DNA of 64,000 nt from Bacillota bacterium. Its GTDB lineage: Bacteria > Bacillota > Clostridia > Oscillospirales > Ruminococcaceae. Shown in pieces: positions 8,302-18,166 of the stretch (position 1 is its first letter; each line of letters opens with the position of its first letter). The notes beneath the pieces are model-generated. The model saw only the letters and a list, made by a program, of their open reading frames with translations, was not told the DNA's origin and searched no databases. Where the stretch lies: NCBI GenBank assembly GCA_023388515.1, contig JAEWGD010000006.1, forward strand, positions 124,001 to 188,000, written 5' to 3'. The position numbers were made by a program, and so were the translations under genes.

Positions 8302-8329
8302 TAACTAGGTTAAGTGTTAATCGGGTTAA
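8301..8329 (+). promoter_or_regulatory. Tandem MarR operator palindromes
   Basis: TTAACTAGGTTAA (8301-8313) is a perfect interrupted palindrome. TTAATCGGGTTAA (8317-8329) is a near copy, with centres 16 bp apart. They cover the end of the -10 and the transcription start, which is where a MarR dimer would block RNA polymerase. Autorepression by the next gene is the simple reading. Confidence 0.75.
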
Positions 8330-8364
8330 ACATCAAATTCATTAGAATTAGTTATGGAGGTATC

Positions 8365-8823
8365 ATGGAAGAGGAAAATCATAAGGAACAGTTAGTTAAT
8401 TTAATGAGGAAAATTAAAAAGCTTAATATTTACTTATTAGAAGGAATAAGTCATTCAGATTTTCATATGTTTAAGGAGATTAATAGGATAAAAAGCAATG
8501 TAGATGTTCCACAGATTAATGTATCAGATTTAGCAGAGGAACTGAAAATATCAGTCCCTGCTGTATCAAAAAAATTAAAATCTTTGGAAGAAAGGGGATA
8601 TATTGAGAGGATTATTGACAAGAATAATCGTAGGAATACTTATGTAATATTAACAAAGGATGGTCAGGAAAAATTTGATAAAGCTAAAAAAGTGATGGAT
8701 AAATTTATGAATAATGTTTTTACAAGTATGGGGAAAGAGGACTCTGAAATATTAATCAGATTGTCGTATAAATTATATAATATCATGGAAAACGAGGTAA
8801 GGAATTTTGCTGAAGATAATTAA
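8365..8823 (+). CDS. MarR-family transcriptional regulator
   Basis: The 152-residue protein has the MarR winged-helix layout. An N-terminal dimerisation helix is followed by VSDLAEELKISVPAVSKKLKSLEERGYIERI as helix-turn-helix and recognition helix, then DKNNRRNTYVILTKDG as the wing, and a C-terminal dimerisation helix. Such proteins repress efflux genes and are released by small aromatic or cationic ligands. It is first in an operon with two exporter half-transporters, behind a promoter covered by two palindromes. The start is the ATG at 8365 after TGGAGG; an in-frame GTG at 8314 lies inside the operator region. Confidence 0.92.
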   Translation: MEEENHKEQLVNLMRKIKKLNIYLLEGISHSDFHMFKEINRIKSNVDVPQINVSDLAEELKISVPAVSKKLKSLEERGYIERIIDKNNRRNTYVILTKDGQEKFDKAKKVMDKFMNNVFTSMGKEDSEILIRLSYKLYNIMENEVRNFAEDN

Positions 8824-11107
8824 GTTTTTAAAGAAATCATGGGCATATGTACTCCTAATTGTAGCACTTTTAATAGTTCAAGCAATATGTGATTTATCAC
8901 TTCCAGGCTACACATCTGATATTGTAAATATTGGAATTCAGCAAGGAGGTGTTGAGGATGAAATTCCAGTGGCTATTTCTGAAAGCGAGTATCAAAAGCT
9001 ATTGTTGTTTATGACTAGTGATGAAAAAGCACAGGTTGATTCTGCTTATAAAAGAATTGATAAGGAAAGCCTTACGGATTCTGAATACAAGGATTATAAG
9101 GAAAAATATAAATTAATAGAAAATAATGCATTGTATGTTCTGAAATCAAGTGATGATGGCTTGGGTGAGGTATTGGAAAAGCCAGTTTTAGCAGTTCTAA
9201 CATTTTCGATGCTTGATGATGAAAGTACTCTAGCGATGTTTTCACAGCATATGGATACAAAAGACATGACATTATCAGAATTAGCAAAGTCTATGGGAGT
9301 TTCAGTTGATGAAGACGAGTCGTTGAATATATTTTCTTTTATAAAATCAGGAACATTAGATGGGACTGTACTTCGTGATGTAGTTGCAAATCAGTATAGC
9401 GAAGCGTCAGACTCAATTATATCCCAAATGTCAATAGCCTATGTTAAGGCAGAATATGAAAAGATTGGCGTTGATATGGAGGGAAAACAAACTAACTACT
9501 TGCTTAGTACAGGTGCAAAAATGCTTGCATTAGCACTATTGGGAACGATTATAAGCATAATAGTAGGGTTAATCGCCTCAAAGGTTGCAGCAAAAATTGG
9601 ATGTGATTTAAGAGAGGGAGTCTTTAAAAAAGTTGTATCCTTTTCAAATTCAGAGATGGATAATTTCTCAACAGCCTCGCTGATTACAAGAAGTACGAAT
9701 GATATACAGCAAATTCAAATGGTGTTAGTTCTAATTCTAAGAATGATTATCTATGCCCCAATTTTAGGGCTTGGTGGTGTGTTAAAGATTTTAAGTACTG
9801 ATACTTCTATGGCGTGGATTGTTGGATTTGCAATACTAGTAATTCTTTTTGTTATTTCAATTTTAATGGTTGTTGCATTACCAAAATTCAAAAAGATGCA
9901 AAGTCTTGTAGATAGGCTAAACTTGGTAAGCCGTGAGATATTGACAGGATTGCCAGTTATAAGAGCATTCAGTAGACAAAAGCATGAGGAAAAAAGGTTT
10001 GATGGAGCAAACACAGACCTTACAAGGGTGACATTGTTTACAAACAGGGTTATGACATTTATGATGCCAATGATGATGCTAATTATGAACTGTGTAGCCT
10101 TATTGATTGTTTGGGTTGGAGCAGATAGGGTTAATAATGGGCAGTTGCAGGTTGGCGATATAATGGCGTTTATAAGCTATTCTATGCAAATAATTATATC
10201 TTTCTTAATGTTAACTATGATTTCAATTATGTTGCCACGAGCAGCAGTTTCTGCTAAACGAATTGATGAAGTTTTGACAACAGAGCCTATTATAAAGGAT
10301 AAAGAAAATGCGATAGCTCTTAATTCTGATGGAAAGGGAGTTGTACGCTTTGAGAATGTAAGCTTTAGATACCCTAAGGCTGAAGAAAATGTTTTATGTG
10401 ATATAAACTTTACAGCAAATTCGGGTGAAACAACAGCTATAATAGGAAGTACTGGAAGTGGAAAGTCAACACTTGTTCAGCTTTTACCTAGATTTTTTGA
10501 TGTAACAGAAGGAAAAATAACGGTAGATGGCACAGATATAAGAGATATTTCACAGCATGACTTAAGAGATGAAATAGGATATGTTCCACAAAAGGGGATT
10601 TTGTTTTCTGGTGATATTGCATCAAATTTAAGATTTGGTAATGAAAATGCAACTGATGAGGAAATAAAAACAGCTGCTGAAATTGCTCAGGCATCAGATT
10701 TTATTGAGGAAAAAGAAGAAAAGTATGAAAGTAGTATTTCGCAAGGTGGTAGCAATGTTTCTGGAGGACAAAGACAAAGGCTTGCGATTGCAAGAGCTAT
10801 TGCGAAAAAACCTAAGATTTATGTTTTTGATGATAGCTTTTCAGCACTTGATTACAAAACAGATGTTGCATTGAGAAAAGAATTGAAAGACAAGATTTCT
10901 GGTGCAACAGTAATAATTGTGGCACAAAGGATTAACACAATAAAAAATGCAGAAAAAATTATTGTGCTTGATGATGGAAATATGGTCGGAATGGGAACTC
11001 ATCAAGAATTACTGCAGAATAATGAGGTGTATCGACAGATAGCAATGTCACAGCTATCTGAAGAGGAACTTGGAATTGATGTGAAAGGAGCTGAAAACAT
11101 TGTCTGA
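8807..11107 (+). CDS. ABC exporter half-transporter (degenerate-site subunit)
   Basis: This 766-residue fused permease-ATPase has six predicted membrane helices and a nucleotide-binding domain. That domain has Walker A GSTGSGKST, signature VSGGQRQRL and Walker B IYVFDDSFSALD. The catalytic Glu after Walker B is Asp, as in the non-hydrolysing subunit of heterodimeric exporters such as BmrC. The loop between the first two helices is unusually long (about residues 45-230), giving a sizeable extracytoplasmic domain. The likely start is TTG at 8807, preceded by GAGGTAAGG and overlapping the marR end by 17 bases. It pairs with the next gene to export drugs or other amphiphiles. Confidence 0.92.
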   Translation: MLKIIKFLKKSWAYVLLIVALLIVQAICDLSLPGYTSDIVNIGIQQGGVEDEIPVAISESEYQKLLLFMTSDEKAQVDSAYKRIDKESLTDSEYKDYKEKYKLIENNALYVLKSSDDGLGEVLEKPVLAVLTFSMLDDESTLAMFSQHMDTKDMTLSELAKSMGVSVDEDESLNIFSFIKSGTLDGTVLRDVVANQYSEASDSIISQMSIAYVKAEYEKIGVDMEGKQTNYLLSTGAKMLALALLGTIISIIVGLIASKVAAKIGCDLREGVFKKVVSFSNSEMDNFSTASLITRSTNDIQQIQMVLVLILRMIIYAPILGLGGVLKILSTDTSMAWIVGFAILVILFVISILMVVALPKFKKMQSLVDRLNLVSREILTGLPVIRAFSRQKHEEKRFDGANTDLTRVTLFTNRVMTFMMPMMMLIMNCVALLIVWVGADRVNNGQLQVGDIMAFISYSMQIIISFLMLTMISIMLPRAAVSAKRIDEVLTTEPIIKDKENAIALNSDGKGVVRFENVSFRYPKAEENVLCDINFTANSGETTAIIGSTGSGKSTLVQLLPRFFDVTEGKITVDGTDIRDISQHDLRDEIGYVPQKGILFSGDIASNLRFGNENATDEEIKTAAEIAQASDFIEEKEEKYESSISQGGSNVSGGQRQRLAIARAIAKKPKIYVFDDSFSALDYKTDVALRKELKDKISGATVIIVAQRINTIKNAEKIIVLDDGNMVGMGTHQELLQNNEVYRQIAMSQLSEEELGIDVKGAENIV

Positions 11108-13013
11108 AAAAATGAATGAACCACGTTCAAATAAAGGTAAGGTTGGCATGGGTGGACCAATGGGTGGAATGTCTGTAGAAAAAGCTAAGAATTTCAAAGG
11201 AACACTATCAAAGTTGATTAATTATATAGGTAGATATAAGTTTTCAGTTTTTGCTGTTATAATACTTTCAATTGGAAGTACTGTGTTTAATATTGTTGGA
11301 CCAAAGCAATTAGGAAAAGGGATAAATGAAATTTTTTACGGCTTGCAAAATAAAATTAAAGGTACTGGTGGTATAAATTTTGATGCAATTAAAAAAATCT
11401 TATTAATACTACTAGCTTTATATGTAATTAGCTCATTGCTTTCATTTATACAAGGTTGGGTAATGACAAATGTTTCACAAAAGGTGTGTTATAGGCTAAG
11501 GAAAGAGCTTTCAAAGAAGATTAACCGTTTGCCAATGAGTTATTTTGATAAGAATACACATGGTGAAGTGCTTTCAAGGATTACAAATGACGTAGATACG
11601 CTTAACCAGAGCCTTAACCAAAGTATAACACAGCTAATAACTTCAGTTACTACAATTATTGGTGTGTTGATAATGATGTTAAGTATTAATGTTCCAATGA
11701 CTCTTATTGCGTTGTTGATTTTGCCAATATCAGCAGTGCTTATGGTATTTGTTGTAAAGAAGTCGCAAAAATATTTTAAAGACCAGCAGGAGTATCTTGG
11801 CCATGTAAATGGTCAGGTTGAGGAAGTATTTGGTGGGCATAATGTAATTAAGGCTTTTAATAAAGAAGAATCAACAATTGCAGAATTTAATGAAAAGAAT
11901 AAAAAACTGTATAATTCAGCATGGAAATCACAGTTTTTCTCAGGAATGATGCACCCTATCATGATGTTTGTAGGTAATCTTGGTTATGTTATAGTAGCAA
12001 TAGTTGGTGGATTGTTTGTACTGAAAGGCAAAATTAAAGTCGGTGATATACAATCATTTATACAATATGTAAGGAATTTCACACAACCCGTTGCACAGCT
12101 TGCACAGGTTTCTAGTATGCTCCAAAGCACAGCTGCTGCTGCAGAAAGAGTTTTTGAGTTTTTAGCAGAGGATGAGGAAGAGCAGAATGTTCCTGAACAG
12201 GCAGTTATAAGAGAAAAAAGAGTTGATGAAAATGGTAAGGAATCTTATGTTGAGCGAGCTGTTGTTGCAAGTGATATTATTGGAGATGTTGAATTTAAAA
12301 ATGTTCATTTTGGATATAATCCCGATAAAATCATTATTAATGACTTTAATGCAAAGATTACAAAAGGACAAAAAATTGCTATAGTAGGTCCAACGGGTGC
12401 TGGTAAAACAACAATGGTAAAACTTCTTATGAGATTTTATGATGTAACTGAAGGAGCAATAAAGCTAGATGGTTATGATATTAGGAACTTTGAACGAAGT
12501 GAGCTTAGAAATGCCTTCGGAATGGTTTTACAGGATACATGGCTTTTCAAAGGTAGCATAATGGAAAATATCAGATATGGGCGATTGGATGCAACTGATG
12601 AGGAAGTAATTGCAGCAGCAAAAGCAGCTCACGCACATCACTTTATAAAAACACTTCCAGATGGATATAGTATGGAGCTTAACGAGGAGGCTAACAATGT
12701 ATCACAGGGGCAGAAACAGCTACTAACAATTGCAAGAGCGATATTAGCGAATAATAAGGTTTTGATTTTGGATGAGGCAACAAGTTCGGTAGACACCAGA
12801 ACAGAAGTAAGAATACAAAAGGCGATGAATAACCTAATGAGAGGGAGAACAAGCTTTATTATTGCTCATAGATTATCAACTATTAGAGATGCAGATTTAA
12901 TTTTAGTTATGAAAGACGGAGATATTATTGAACAGGGGAATCATGACGAGTTGATAAAACAGAATGGATTTTATGCTGATTTGTACAATTCACAATTTGA
13001 CAAAGCGTCATAA
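11100..13013 (+). CDS. ABC exporter half-transporter (canonical catalytic subunit)
   Basis: The 637-residue partner of the preceding gene starts at TTG 11100, overlapping it by 8 bases (GGAG upstream; the ATG at 11112 is an alternative). A Gly/Met-rich N terminus leads to six membrane helices, then an ATPase domain with Walker A GPTGAGKTT, signature VSQGQKQLL and Walker B VLILDEATSSVD. The catalytic Glu is intact, complementing the Asp of the first subunit. That asymmetry is typical of MarR-controlled BmrCD/YfiBC-type multidrug exporters. The transported compound cannot be told from sequence. Confidence 0.93.
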   Translation: MSEKMNEPRSNKGKVGMGGPMGGMSVEKAKNFKGTLSKLINYIGRYKFSVFAVIILSIGSTVFNIVGPKQLGKGINEIFYGLQNKIKGTGGINFDAIKKILLILLALYVISSLLSFIQGWVMTNVSQKVCYRLRKELSKKINRLPMSYFDKNTHGEVLSRITNDVDTLNQSLNQSITQLITSVTTIIGVLIMMLSINVPMTLIALLILPISAVLMVFVVKKSQKYFKDQQEYLGHVNGQVEEVFGGHNVIKAFNKEESTIAEFNEKNKKLYNSAWKSQFFSGMMHPIMMFVGNLGYVIVAIVGGLFVLKGKIKVGDIQSFIQYVRNFTQPVAQLAQVSSMLQSTAAAAERVFEFLAEDEEEQNVPEQAVIREKRVDENGKESYVERAVVASDIIGDVEFKNVHFGYNPDKIIINDFNAKITKGQKIAIVGPTGAGKTTMVKLLMRFYDVTEGAIKLDGYDIRNFERSELRNAFGMVLQDTWLFKGSIMENIRYGRLDATDEEVIAAAKAAHAHHFIKTLPDGYSMELNEEANNVSQGQKQLLTIARAILANNKVLILDEATSSVDTRTEVRIQKAMNNLMRGRTSFIIAHRLSTIRDADLILVMKDGDIIEQGNHDELIKQNGFYADLYNSQFDKAS

Positions 13014-13026
13014 GTAAGGTAATTAG

Positions 13027-13062
13027 TAATGAGGTTGCAAGATTTTGTAACCTCATTATTTT
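13027..13062 (+). terminator. Terminator of the marR-ABC operon
   Basis: A 13-bp stem with one mismatch (13028-13040 with 13045-13057) is followed by ATTTTTAA. Confidence 0.85.
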
Positions 13063-13153
13063 TAATAGTTAATATGTTTTATAACTGATTAGATATTAAT
13101 TTCACATGGAATAGCTGATTTTAAAAAAGTTTACAAGTATTTTGATAAATTAA

Positions 13154-13182
13154 TTGAAAAACAGAAGATAATATGGTAAAAT
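13154..13182 (+). promoter_or_regulatory. Sigma-A promoter of the NatAB-like operon
   Basis: TTGAAA (13154-13159), a 17-base spacer and TAAAAT (13177-13182) lie about 30 bases before the start codon. Confidence 0.6.
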
Positions 13183-13212
13183 ATTAGTATATTGATTAGA
13201 GGAGGGTGAACA

Positions 13213-13950
13213 ATGTCAACAGTATTAGAGGTAAAGGGATTGAGTAAACAATACTCAAAGGTTCTTGCTGCAGATGACGTTTCATTTAACATTGATGAAG
13301 GTGAAATATTCGCATTAATAGGTCCTAATGGTGCAGGCAAGACTACAACAATAAGAATGATTTCAACACTTATAAAACCAACATCAGGTGACGCAATTGT
13401 TGGAGGATATAGCATTACAGATAAACCAGAAAAAGTGAGGGAATGTATTACTTATCTTCCAGATGAGGCTGGAGCATATAAGACCATGACAGGACGCAAG
13501 TACCTAAAGTTCATGGCTGGAATTTTTACAACGGATAAAGAAAAAGCAGAAACATATGTTAAGCGTGCTGAGGAAATGTGTGGTTTAGGGGAAAGGCTTA
13601 ATGAGAAAATCGCTAGTTATAGTAGGGGAATGATAAGAAAGTTGTTATTATCAAGAGCAGTTATGACATATCCTAAGCTTGCAATTCTTGATGAGCCGAC
13701 AAGTGGACTTGATGTAATAAATGCACTTGAAATCAGAAAAATCATTAAAGACTTGGCTAGTAAGGGAATGTCATTTTTAATAAGTTCCCATAATATGCTT
13801 GAAATAGAATTTGTTTCTGACAGGGTGGGTATAATATCTAAAGGAAAGCTTATGGTGGTTGGCAAAACAGAAGAATTGAAGCAGAGGTATAATGTGGCGA
13901 ACCTCGAAGAAGTTTTTGAGAGGGTGGTGTTGGAACATGAAGTTTTTTAA
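13213..13950 (+). CDS. ABC transporter ATPase, NatA-like
   Basis: The 245-residue ATPase has Walker A GPNGAGKTTT at about residue 38, the signature in the divergent form YSRGMIRK, Walker B LAILDEPTSGLD and a switch His in LISSHNM. This form is typical of ABC-2 exporters of the NatA/CcmA type. The partner permease follows with a 14-base overlap. GAGGAGGGTG gives a strong Shine-Dalgarno. NatAB exports sodium in Bacillus, but the same architecture serves antibiotics, peptides and polymers, so the substrate is open. Confidence 0.9.
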   Translation: MSTVLEVKGLSKQYSKVLAADDVSFNIDEGEIFALIGPNGAGKTTTIRMISTLIKPTSGDAIVGGYSITDKPEKVRECITYLPDEAGAYKTMTGRKYLKFMAGIFTTDKEKAETYVKRAEEMCGLGERLNEKIASYSRGMIRKLLLSRAVMTYPKLAILDEPTSGLDVINALEIRKIIKDLASKGMSFLISSHNMLEIEFVSDRVGIISKGKLMVVGKTEELKQRYNVANLEEVFERVVLEHEVF

Positions 13951-15259
13951 TCTATTGAAGAAAGAATTGCGTGAGTTAATAAATGCACAAATGATTATTG
14001 GACTTGTTGTTTCAATGTCGTTATTGGTGATAATCGGTGGCGTTATGGGTGATGCAATTGAAGATGCTGTTTCAAATAGCGGAGATGTATATATAAGTAA
14101 TCAAGATGATACCGAATTTACTGAAAGCATTATAGCAGACCTAAAGGAAATGGGCTATAATGTTAAGGAAAAGGAAGTAACTAAAGAGGATAGTGTAGAA
14201 ATTCTTGAGGAATTGGATGTTGATAGCCTTATAATTATTCCAGAAGGGTTTACAAATGGAATACTTGAGGATAGAAAAGCCTCAGATATTGAATACATTA
14301 GCAGAATTAAAAGCACCTCTGCAATGGCAAGCTTAGGGGATGCGAATGCATCAGCTATTGAGAGTATAAAGTCGATAATATCAAATTTACTTATGCAAGA
14401 GGGATATAAGCTAAGCGAGGATGACATTAGTGTTATAGAAAACCCCGTTAATCTTAAGGAAGTAACTGTGGTTGATAAAAAGTCTTCACCTGTTAGTGCT
14501 AGTGTTATTATTAGCATGGCTTCCACACAGGGAATGATTGTTCCAATTGTTATTTTCATGTTGGTAATGTTTACATCACAGATGATAATTTCTGCAATTT
14601 CGACTGAGAAAATAGATAAAACGCTTGAAACATTATTATCAGCACCAGTTTCAAGGCTATCAGTTTTAGGTGCGAAAATGCTAGGAGCAGCGATAGTGGC
14701 ACTAATTAACGCAGTCGCTTATATGATTGCATTTAGCAGTTACATGAACGGAATGTTGGGCAGTGCGATGGATACTGGTTCAGTTGTTGGTGAGGCTTTG
14801 ACAATGTCAGATATTCTAAAGGAATTAGGATTGAAGTTGACGATGGGTGGATATTTCTTACTAGGCTTGCAGATGTTTATGACAATAATGATAGCACTTT
14901 CTGTATCGTTAATTTTAGGTGCAATGGCTACTGATGCAAAATCTGCACAGACACTTATAATGCCGATTATGGTTTCAGCGATGGTACCATATTTAATATC
15001 AATGTTTATGGATGTTAACACCATGCCAACTATTATAAGAACATTTATATGGGCAATACCATTTACACATACTTTTACAGCAATAAATAACATAATGTTT
15101 GGCAATTGGGCTGTGTTCTGGGGTGGCCTTGCATATCAATTTGTGTTCTTTATAGTATGTATGTACTTCGCTTTGAAACTGTTTACATCTGATAAAATCT
15201 TCACAATTTCACTTAATTTTGGTCAAAAGATGAAGTTAAAAAAGGCTAGAAAAAGATAA
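13937..15259 (+). CDS. ABC-2 type permease, NatB-like
   Basis: The 440-residue membrane protein has one N-terminal helix, a large extracytoplasmic domain (about residues 40-200) and a C-terminal bundle of about five helices with STEKIDKTLETLLSAPVSRLSVLGAKM. This is the conserved ABC-2 coupling segment of NatB/YhaP-type permeases. The start is the ATG at 13937, inside the ATPase gene, after AGGGTGG; an upstream ATG at 13892 has no Shine-Dalgarno. The overlap indicates translational coupling with the ATPase. No clear terminator follows. Confidence 0.88.
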   Translation: MKFFNLLKKELRELINAQMIIGLVVSMSLLVIIGGVMGDAIEDAVSNSGDVYISNQDDTEFTESIIADLKEMGYNVKEKEVTKEDSVEILEELDVDSLIIIPEGFTNGILEDRKASDIEYISRIKSTSAMASLGDANASAIESIKSIISNLLMQEGYKLSEDDISVIENPVNLKEVTVVDKKSSPVSASVIISMASTQGMIVPIVIFMLVMFTSQMIISAISTEKIDKTLETLLSAPVSRLSVLGAKMLGAAIVALINAVAYMIAFSSYMNGMLGSAMDTGSVVGEALTMSDILKELGLKLTMGGYFLLGLQMFMTIMIALSVSLILGAMATDAKSAQTLIMPIMVSAMVPYLISMFMDVNTMPTIIRTFIWAIPFTHTFTAINNIMFGNWAVFWGGLAYQFVFFIVCMYFALKLFTSDKIFTISLNFGQKMKLKKARKR

Positions 15260-15343
15260 TTGTATTTGAAAAGGGACACCTCCTTCTGTTATGATGTGTA
15301 AAATAACAACTAAATTCGTAAATAGTAATGGGGGGTGTTGTCT

Positions 15344-16048
15344 TTGTTTTTTAATAAATATAAATTAATATCTCATAGGGGATTACATTCTGAAAACCTT
15401 AATATTCCTGAAAACTCAATTCCTGCTTTCTCAAGAAGTATATTACATAATTTTGCAATAGAGTTGGATATACGAATGAGTTCTGATGGAGAAATTGTGG
15501 TGTTTCATGATGAAAGTTTAGAGAGAATGACAGGGACAAAAGGACGGGTATCTGATTTTACCCTAGCTAAATTACAAAAGCTAATGTTAAATAATACTGA
15601 TTATACAATACCAACATTGTCTGAAGTATTAAGGCTTGTTAACGGTAAAGTTCCAATTTTAATTGAGCTGAAAAACGATGGATTTGCAGGAAGTATGGAA
15701 AAGAAGCTTGTTCAAATGTTAAAGAAATACAAGGGTGAGTATGCTATTCAATCTTTTAATCCTCTTGTATTGCTGTGGTTTAGGTTTAATGCAACGCATA
15801 TTAAAAGGGGACAGCTTGCAAGTGGAAGTAATACCTTTTTACTTAGAAAAATGGCTTTTAATTCAATAACCAAGCCTGATTTTGTTTCATACAGATATAG
15901 CGATATTAACTTTGATTTGTATAGAAGAACTAAAAAGGCAGATATTCCTATTATATGTTGGACAATTAGAACGATTAAGGATTTAAATTATATGAAAGCA
16001 TATTGCAAGGCTTTTATTTTTGAGGGTATTGATGAGCTTATTAAATAA
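15344..16048 (+). CDS. Glycerophosphodiester phosphodiesterase family protein
   Basis: The family releases glycerol-3-phosphate from glycerophosphodiesters. The 234-residue TIM barrel has the key residues: SHRGLH and PENSIPAF with the catalytic His and Glu, ELDIRMSSDGEIVVFHDESLERMTG with metal-binding Glu/Asp and the second catalytic His, and ELK on a later strand. There is no signal peptide, so it acts inside the cell. The start is probably TTG at 15344, eight bases after a run of six G; a GTG at 15335 overlaps that run. It begins a run of closely spaced genes leading to murT. Confidence 0.85.
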   Translation: MFFNKYKLISHRGLHSENLNIPENSIPAFSRSILHNFAIELDIRMSSDGEIVVFHDESLERMTGTKGRVSDFTLAKLQKLMLNNTDYTIPTLSEVLRLVNGKVPILIELKNDGFAGSMEKKLVQMLKKYKGEYAIQSFNPLVLLWFRFNATHIKRGQLASGSNTFLLRKMAFNSITKPDFVSYRYSDINFDLYRRTKKADIPIICWTIRTIKDLNYMKAYCKAFIFEGIDELIK

Positions 16049-16069
16049 AATATACAATGGGGTTTTAAT

Positions 16070-16747
16070 ATGAAGTTTAAATATAGTAAAATATCATTAG
16101 TTTTCTTGGGTTTATTATATATTATTGCAACAGTTTTAACATTAAAAGGGGCAGTAGGCTTTTATTCACTAACAGCATATTTTACTATACTAGCTGTATT
16201 ATACGTTATTGTATCTTTAATTTTAGAGAGAAAAAGTATATTTACCAGAAAGACAATGACCTTAACAATAAAATACATGATTACAGTTTTATTTATATCC
16301 GCTCTACTCTTGTATAATAATATGAGTAATATAAAATTTTATTTAGTCGTTCATATTTTTTTTATGATATTTTTTGCACTTAGGTTTATAGAATCTACTA
16401 AAGTTGTTAATTCTAAACCTGAAAAAGAGGTTACATGGGCTGAAATCATTAAGAGTTTGCAACATATAAATAAACTTATCGAAAAGCTACCAAAAGTAAT
16501 TTATGATAATATTAGTGAGGATATTCAAATTTTAAATGAGACAATAAATGAATCTCCTTTTGAATCAAATGAGGAAGTGCATTTAACTGAAAAGAAGATA
16601 AGTGACGGAATTATAGCATTAGATGACCTTATTCAGCTGATGCTTGATACTAATAGGGTTGAGTATTCAGTTGTAACAAATAAGGTTTCACGGATTAAAA
16701 GGCTTGTCCAAGAAAGGGCTGATATTTTAGCTAAATCCGATTCATAA
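16070..16747 (+). CDS. Membrane protein of unknown function
   Basis: I do not recognise this 225-residue protein. Four hydrophobic helices fill residues 5-110. They are followed by a soluble C-terminal part of amphipathic helices, rich in Glu, Lys and Asn, possibly coiled coil. No catalytic motif is visible. It lies 21 bp after the phosphodiesterase gene and 33 bp before murT, so it is probably co-transcribed and may serve envelope metabolism. Confidence 0.75.
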   Translation: MKFKYSKISLVFLGLLYIIATVLTLKGAVGFYSLTAYFTILAVLYVIVSLILERKSIFTRKTMTLTIKYMITVLFISALLLYNNMSNIKFYLVVHIFFMIFFALRFIESTKVVNSKPEKEVTWAEIIKSLQHINKLIEKLPKVIYDNISEDIQILNETINESPFESNEEVHLTEKKISDGIIALDDLIQLMLDTNRVEYSVVTNKVSRIKRLVQERADILAKSDS

Positions 16748-16780
16748 AAAGGACAATATAAAAATTAGGAGTAATTATAA

Positions 16781-18166
16781 ATGGCGAAGAATGGTTTGAG
16801 ATTTTATTCAACAATAATTTTTGTAAAAATTCTGAAGAAAATTATGAGGATTATGAAAAGAAACGCTACTAATTTTCCAGGTGTAGTGGCTTTAAAATTA
16901 TGCCCAGATATACTTAAACAGCTAGAAAAACCCAAAACAATTATTGCAATAACTGGTACAAATGGCAAAACAACGGTGTCGAATATGATTGTAGATGCTT
17001 TGCAATATAATGGATATGATTTTATAAATAATCGTTTTGGTGGTAACATAGAAACAGGGATAATCTCTACATTGCTAGATAAAAGTAGCTTATCAGGTAA
17101 AACTAAATATGACATAGCAGTTCTTGAGGTTGATGAAAGAAGTTCAAACAGAATATACCCCTACGTTAAGCCTGATTTTCTAGTTTGCACCAACTTATCA
17201 AGGGATTCATTTAAGAGAAATGCACATACTGAGTTTATTGCTGATATTTTAAATAAGTATATACCTAAGGAAACTAAGTTGATTTTAAACGGTGATGATT
17301 TAATTAGCTCTCATATTGCACCTGAAAATGATAGAGTATGTTTTGGTGTAAGATGGGAGGATGGCGAGCCATCAGTTGCCGATAATATCATTAAGGACAT
17401 AGTTATGTGTCCTGTTTGCGATTCACCATTAGAATATGACTTTGTGAGATATAATCATATTGGACGTGCAAAATGTGTGAAATGTGATTTTGGTACTTTG
17501 CCAATTGATTATGATATGGTTAAAAGAGATTATTTGAATAAAAGCTTACAGATTAAAACTCCTGACGGCAATGAGGAATACAGGCTAGTAGGGGATAATA
17601 TAACAGATTCTTATAATATGGCAGCAGCAATTGCGTTATTGCGTGAGTTTGGACTTGATAAGGAACAGGTAAATAATGCATTTGAAAGTGTAAAAATAGT
17701 TGAAACAAGATTTAATTCTGAAGAGATTAATGGTAAACAGCTTATTATAAATCTTGCTAAAGGTCAAAATCCAATTGCTTGCTCAAGAGCCTGTGATTTT
17801 GTGCGTACAAATGATGGTAAAAAGGCAGTTATAATGATTCTTGAGGATTTTTATGATGCTAAACGCTCAACTGAAAACATTGCTTGGATACATGAAACTG
17901 ACTTTGAATTTCTTAATCAAGATGATATAAGTCAGATTATTGTTGGTGGTAAGCGTTCGAGTGATTATATGGTAAGGCTACTTATGGCTGGAATTCCTAA
18001 GGATAAGATTAAATGCTGTGCTTCCGAAATAGACACCCCAAGTTTTCTTGATGTAGGTTCAGTTGATAAGGTTTTTATTCTTTATGATTTATTTAATGTA
18101 ACTTCGCTTAAAAGAATTAAAGAACAAGTTAAGAATAAGCTAATGAGTGGAGGGGAAATATCATGA
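16781..18166 (+). CDS. murT: Lipid II isoglutaminyl synthase subunit MurT
   Basis: MurT is the Mur-ligase-like subunit that activates the alpha-carboxyl of D-Glu in lipid II for amidation. The 461-residue protein has the ATP loop AITGTNGKTT, a central Mur-ligase domain with a four-Cys zinc ribbon (CPVCDSPLEYDF, then CVKCDF) typical of MurT, and a C-terminal DUF1727 region. It normally works with the glutaminase GatD, whose homologue overlaps it by four bases (ATGA). That partner has lost its glutaminase residues, so the ammonia source is in question. Confidence 0.93.
   Translation: MAKNGLRFYSTIIFVKILKKIMRIMKRNATNFPGVVALKLCPDILKQLEKPKTIIAITGTNGKTTVSNMIVDALQYNGYDFINNRFGGNIETGIISTLLDKSSLSGKTKYDIAVLEVDERSSNRIYPYVKPDFLVCTNLSRDSFKRNAHTEFIADILNKYIPKETKLILNGDDLISSHIAPENDRVCFGVRWEDGEPSVADNIIKDIVMCPVCDSPLEYDFVRYNHIGRAKCVKCDFGTLPIDYDMVKRDYLNKSLQIKTPDGNEEYRLVGDNITDSYNMAAAIALLREFGLDKEQVNNAFESVKIVETRFNSEEINGKQLIINLAKGQNPIACSRACDFVRTNDGKKAVIMILEDFYDAKRSTENIAWIHETDFEFLNQDDISQIIVGGKRSSDYMVRLLMAGIPKDKIKCCASEIDTPSFLDVGSVDKVFILYDLFNVTSLKRIKEQVKNKLMSGGEIS

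Noticed and set aside
13892..13936. Upstream start of the NatB-like permease
   Set aside because: The extra 15 residues lie inside the ATPase gene, contain no Shine-Dalgarno, and the ATG at 13937 is well placed after AGGGTGG.
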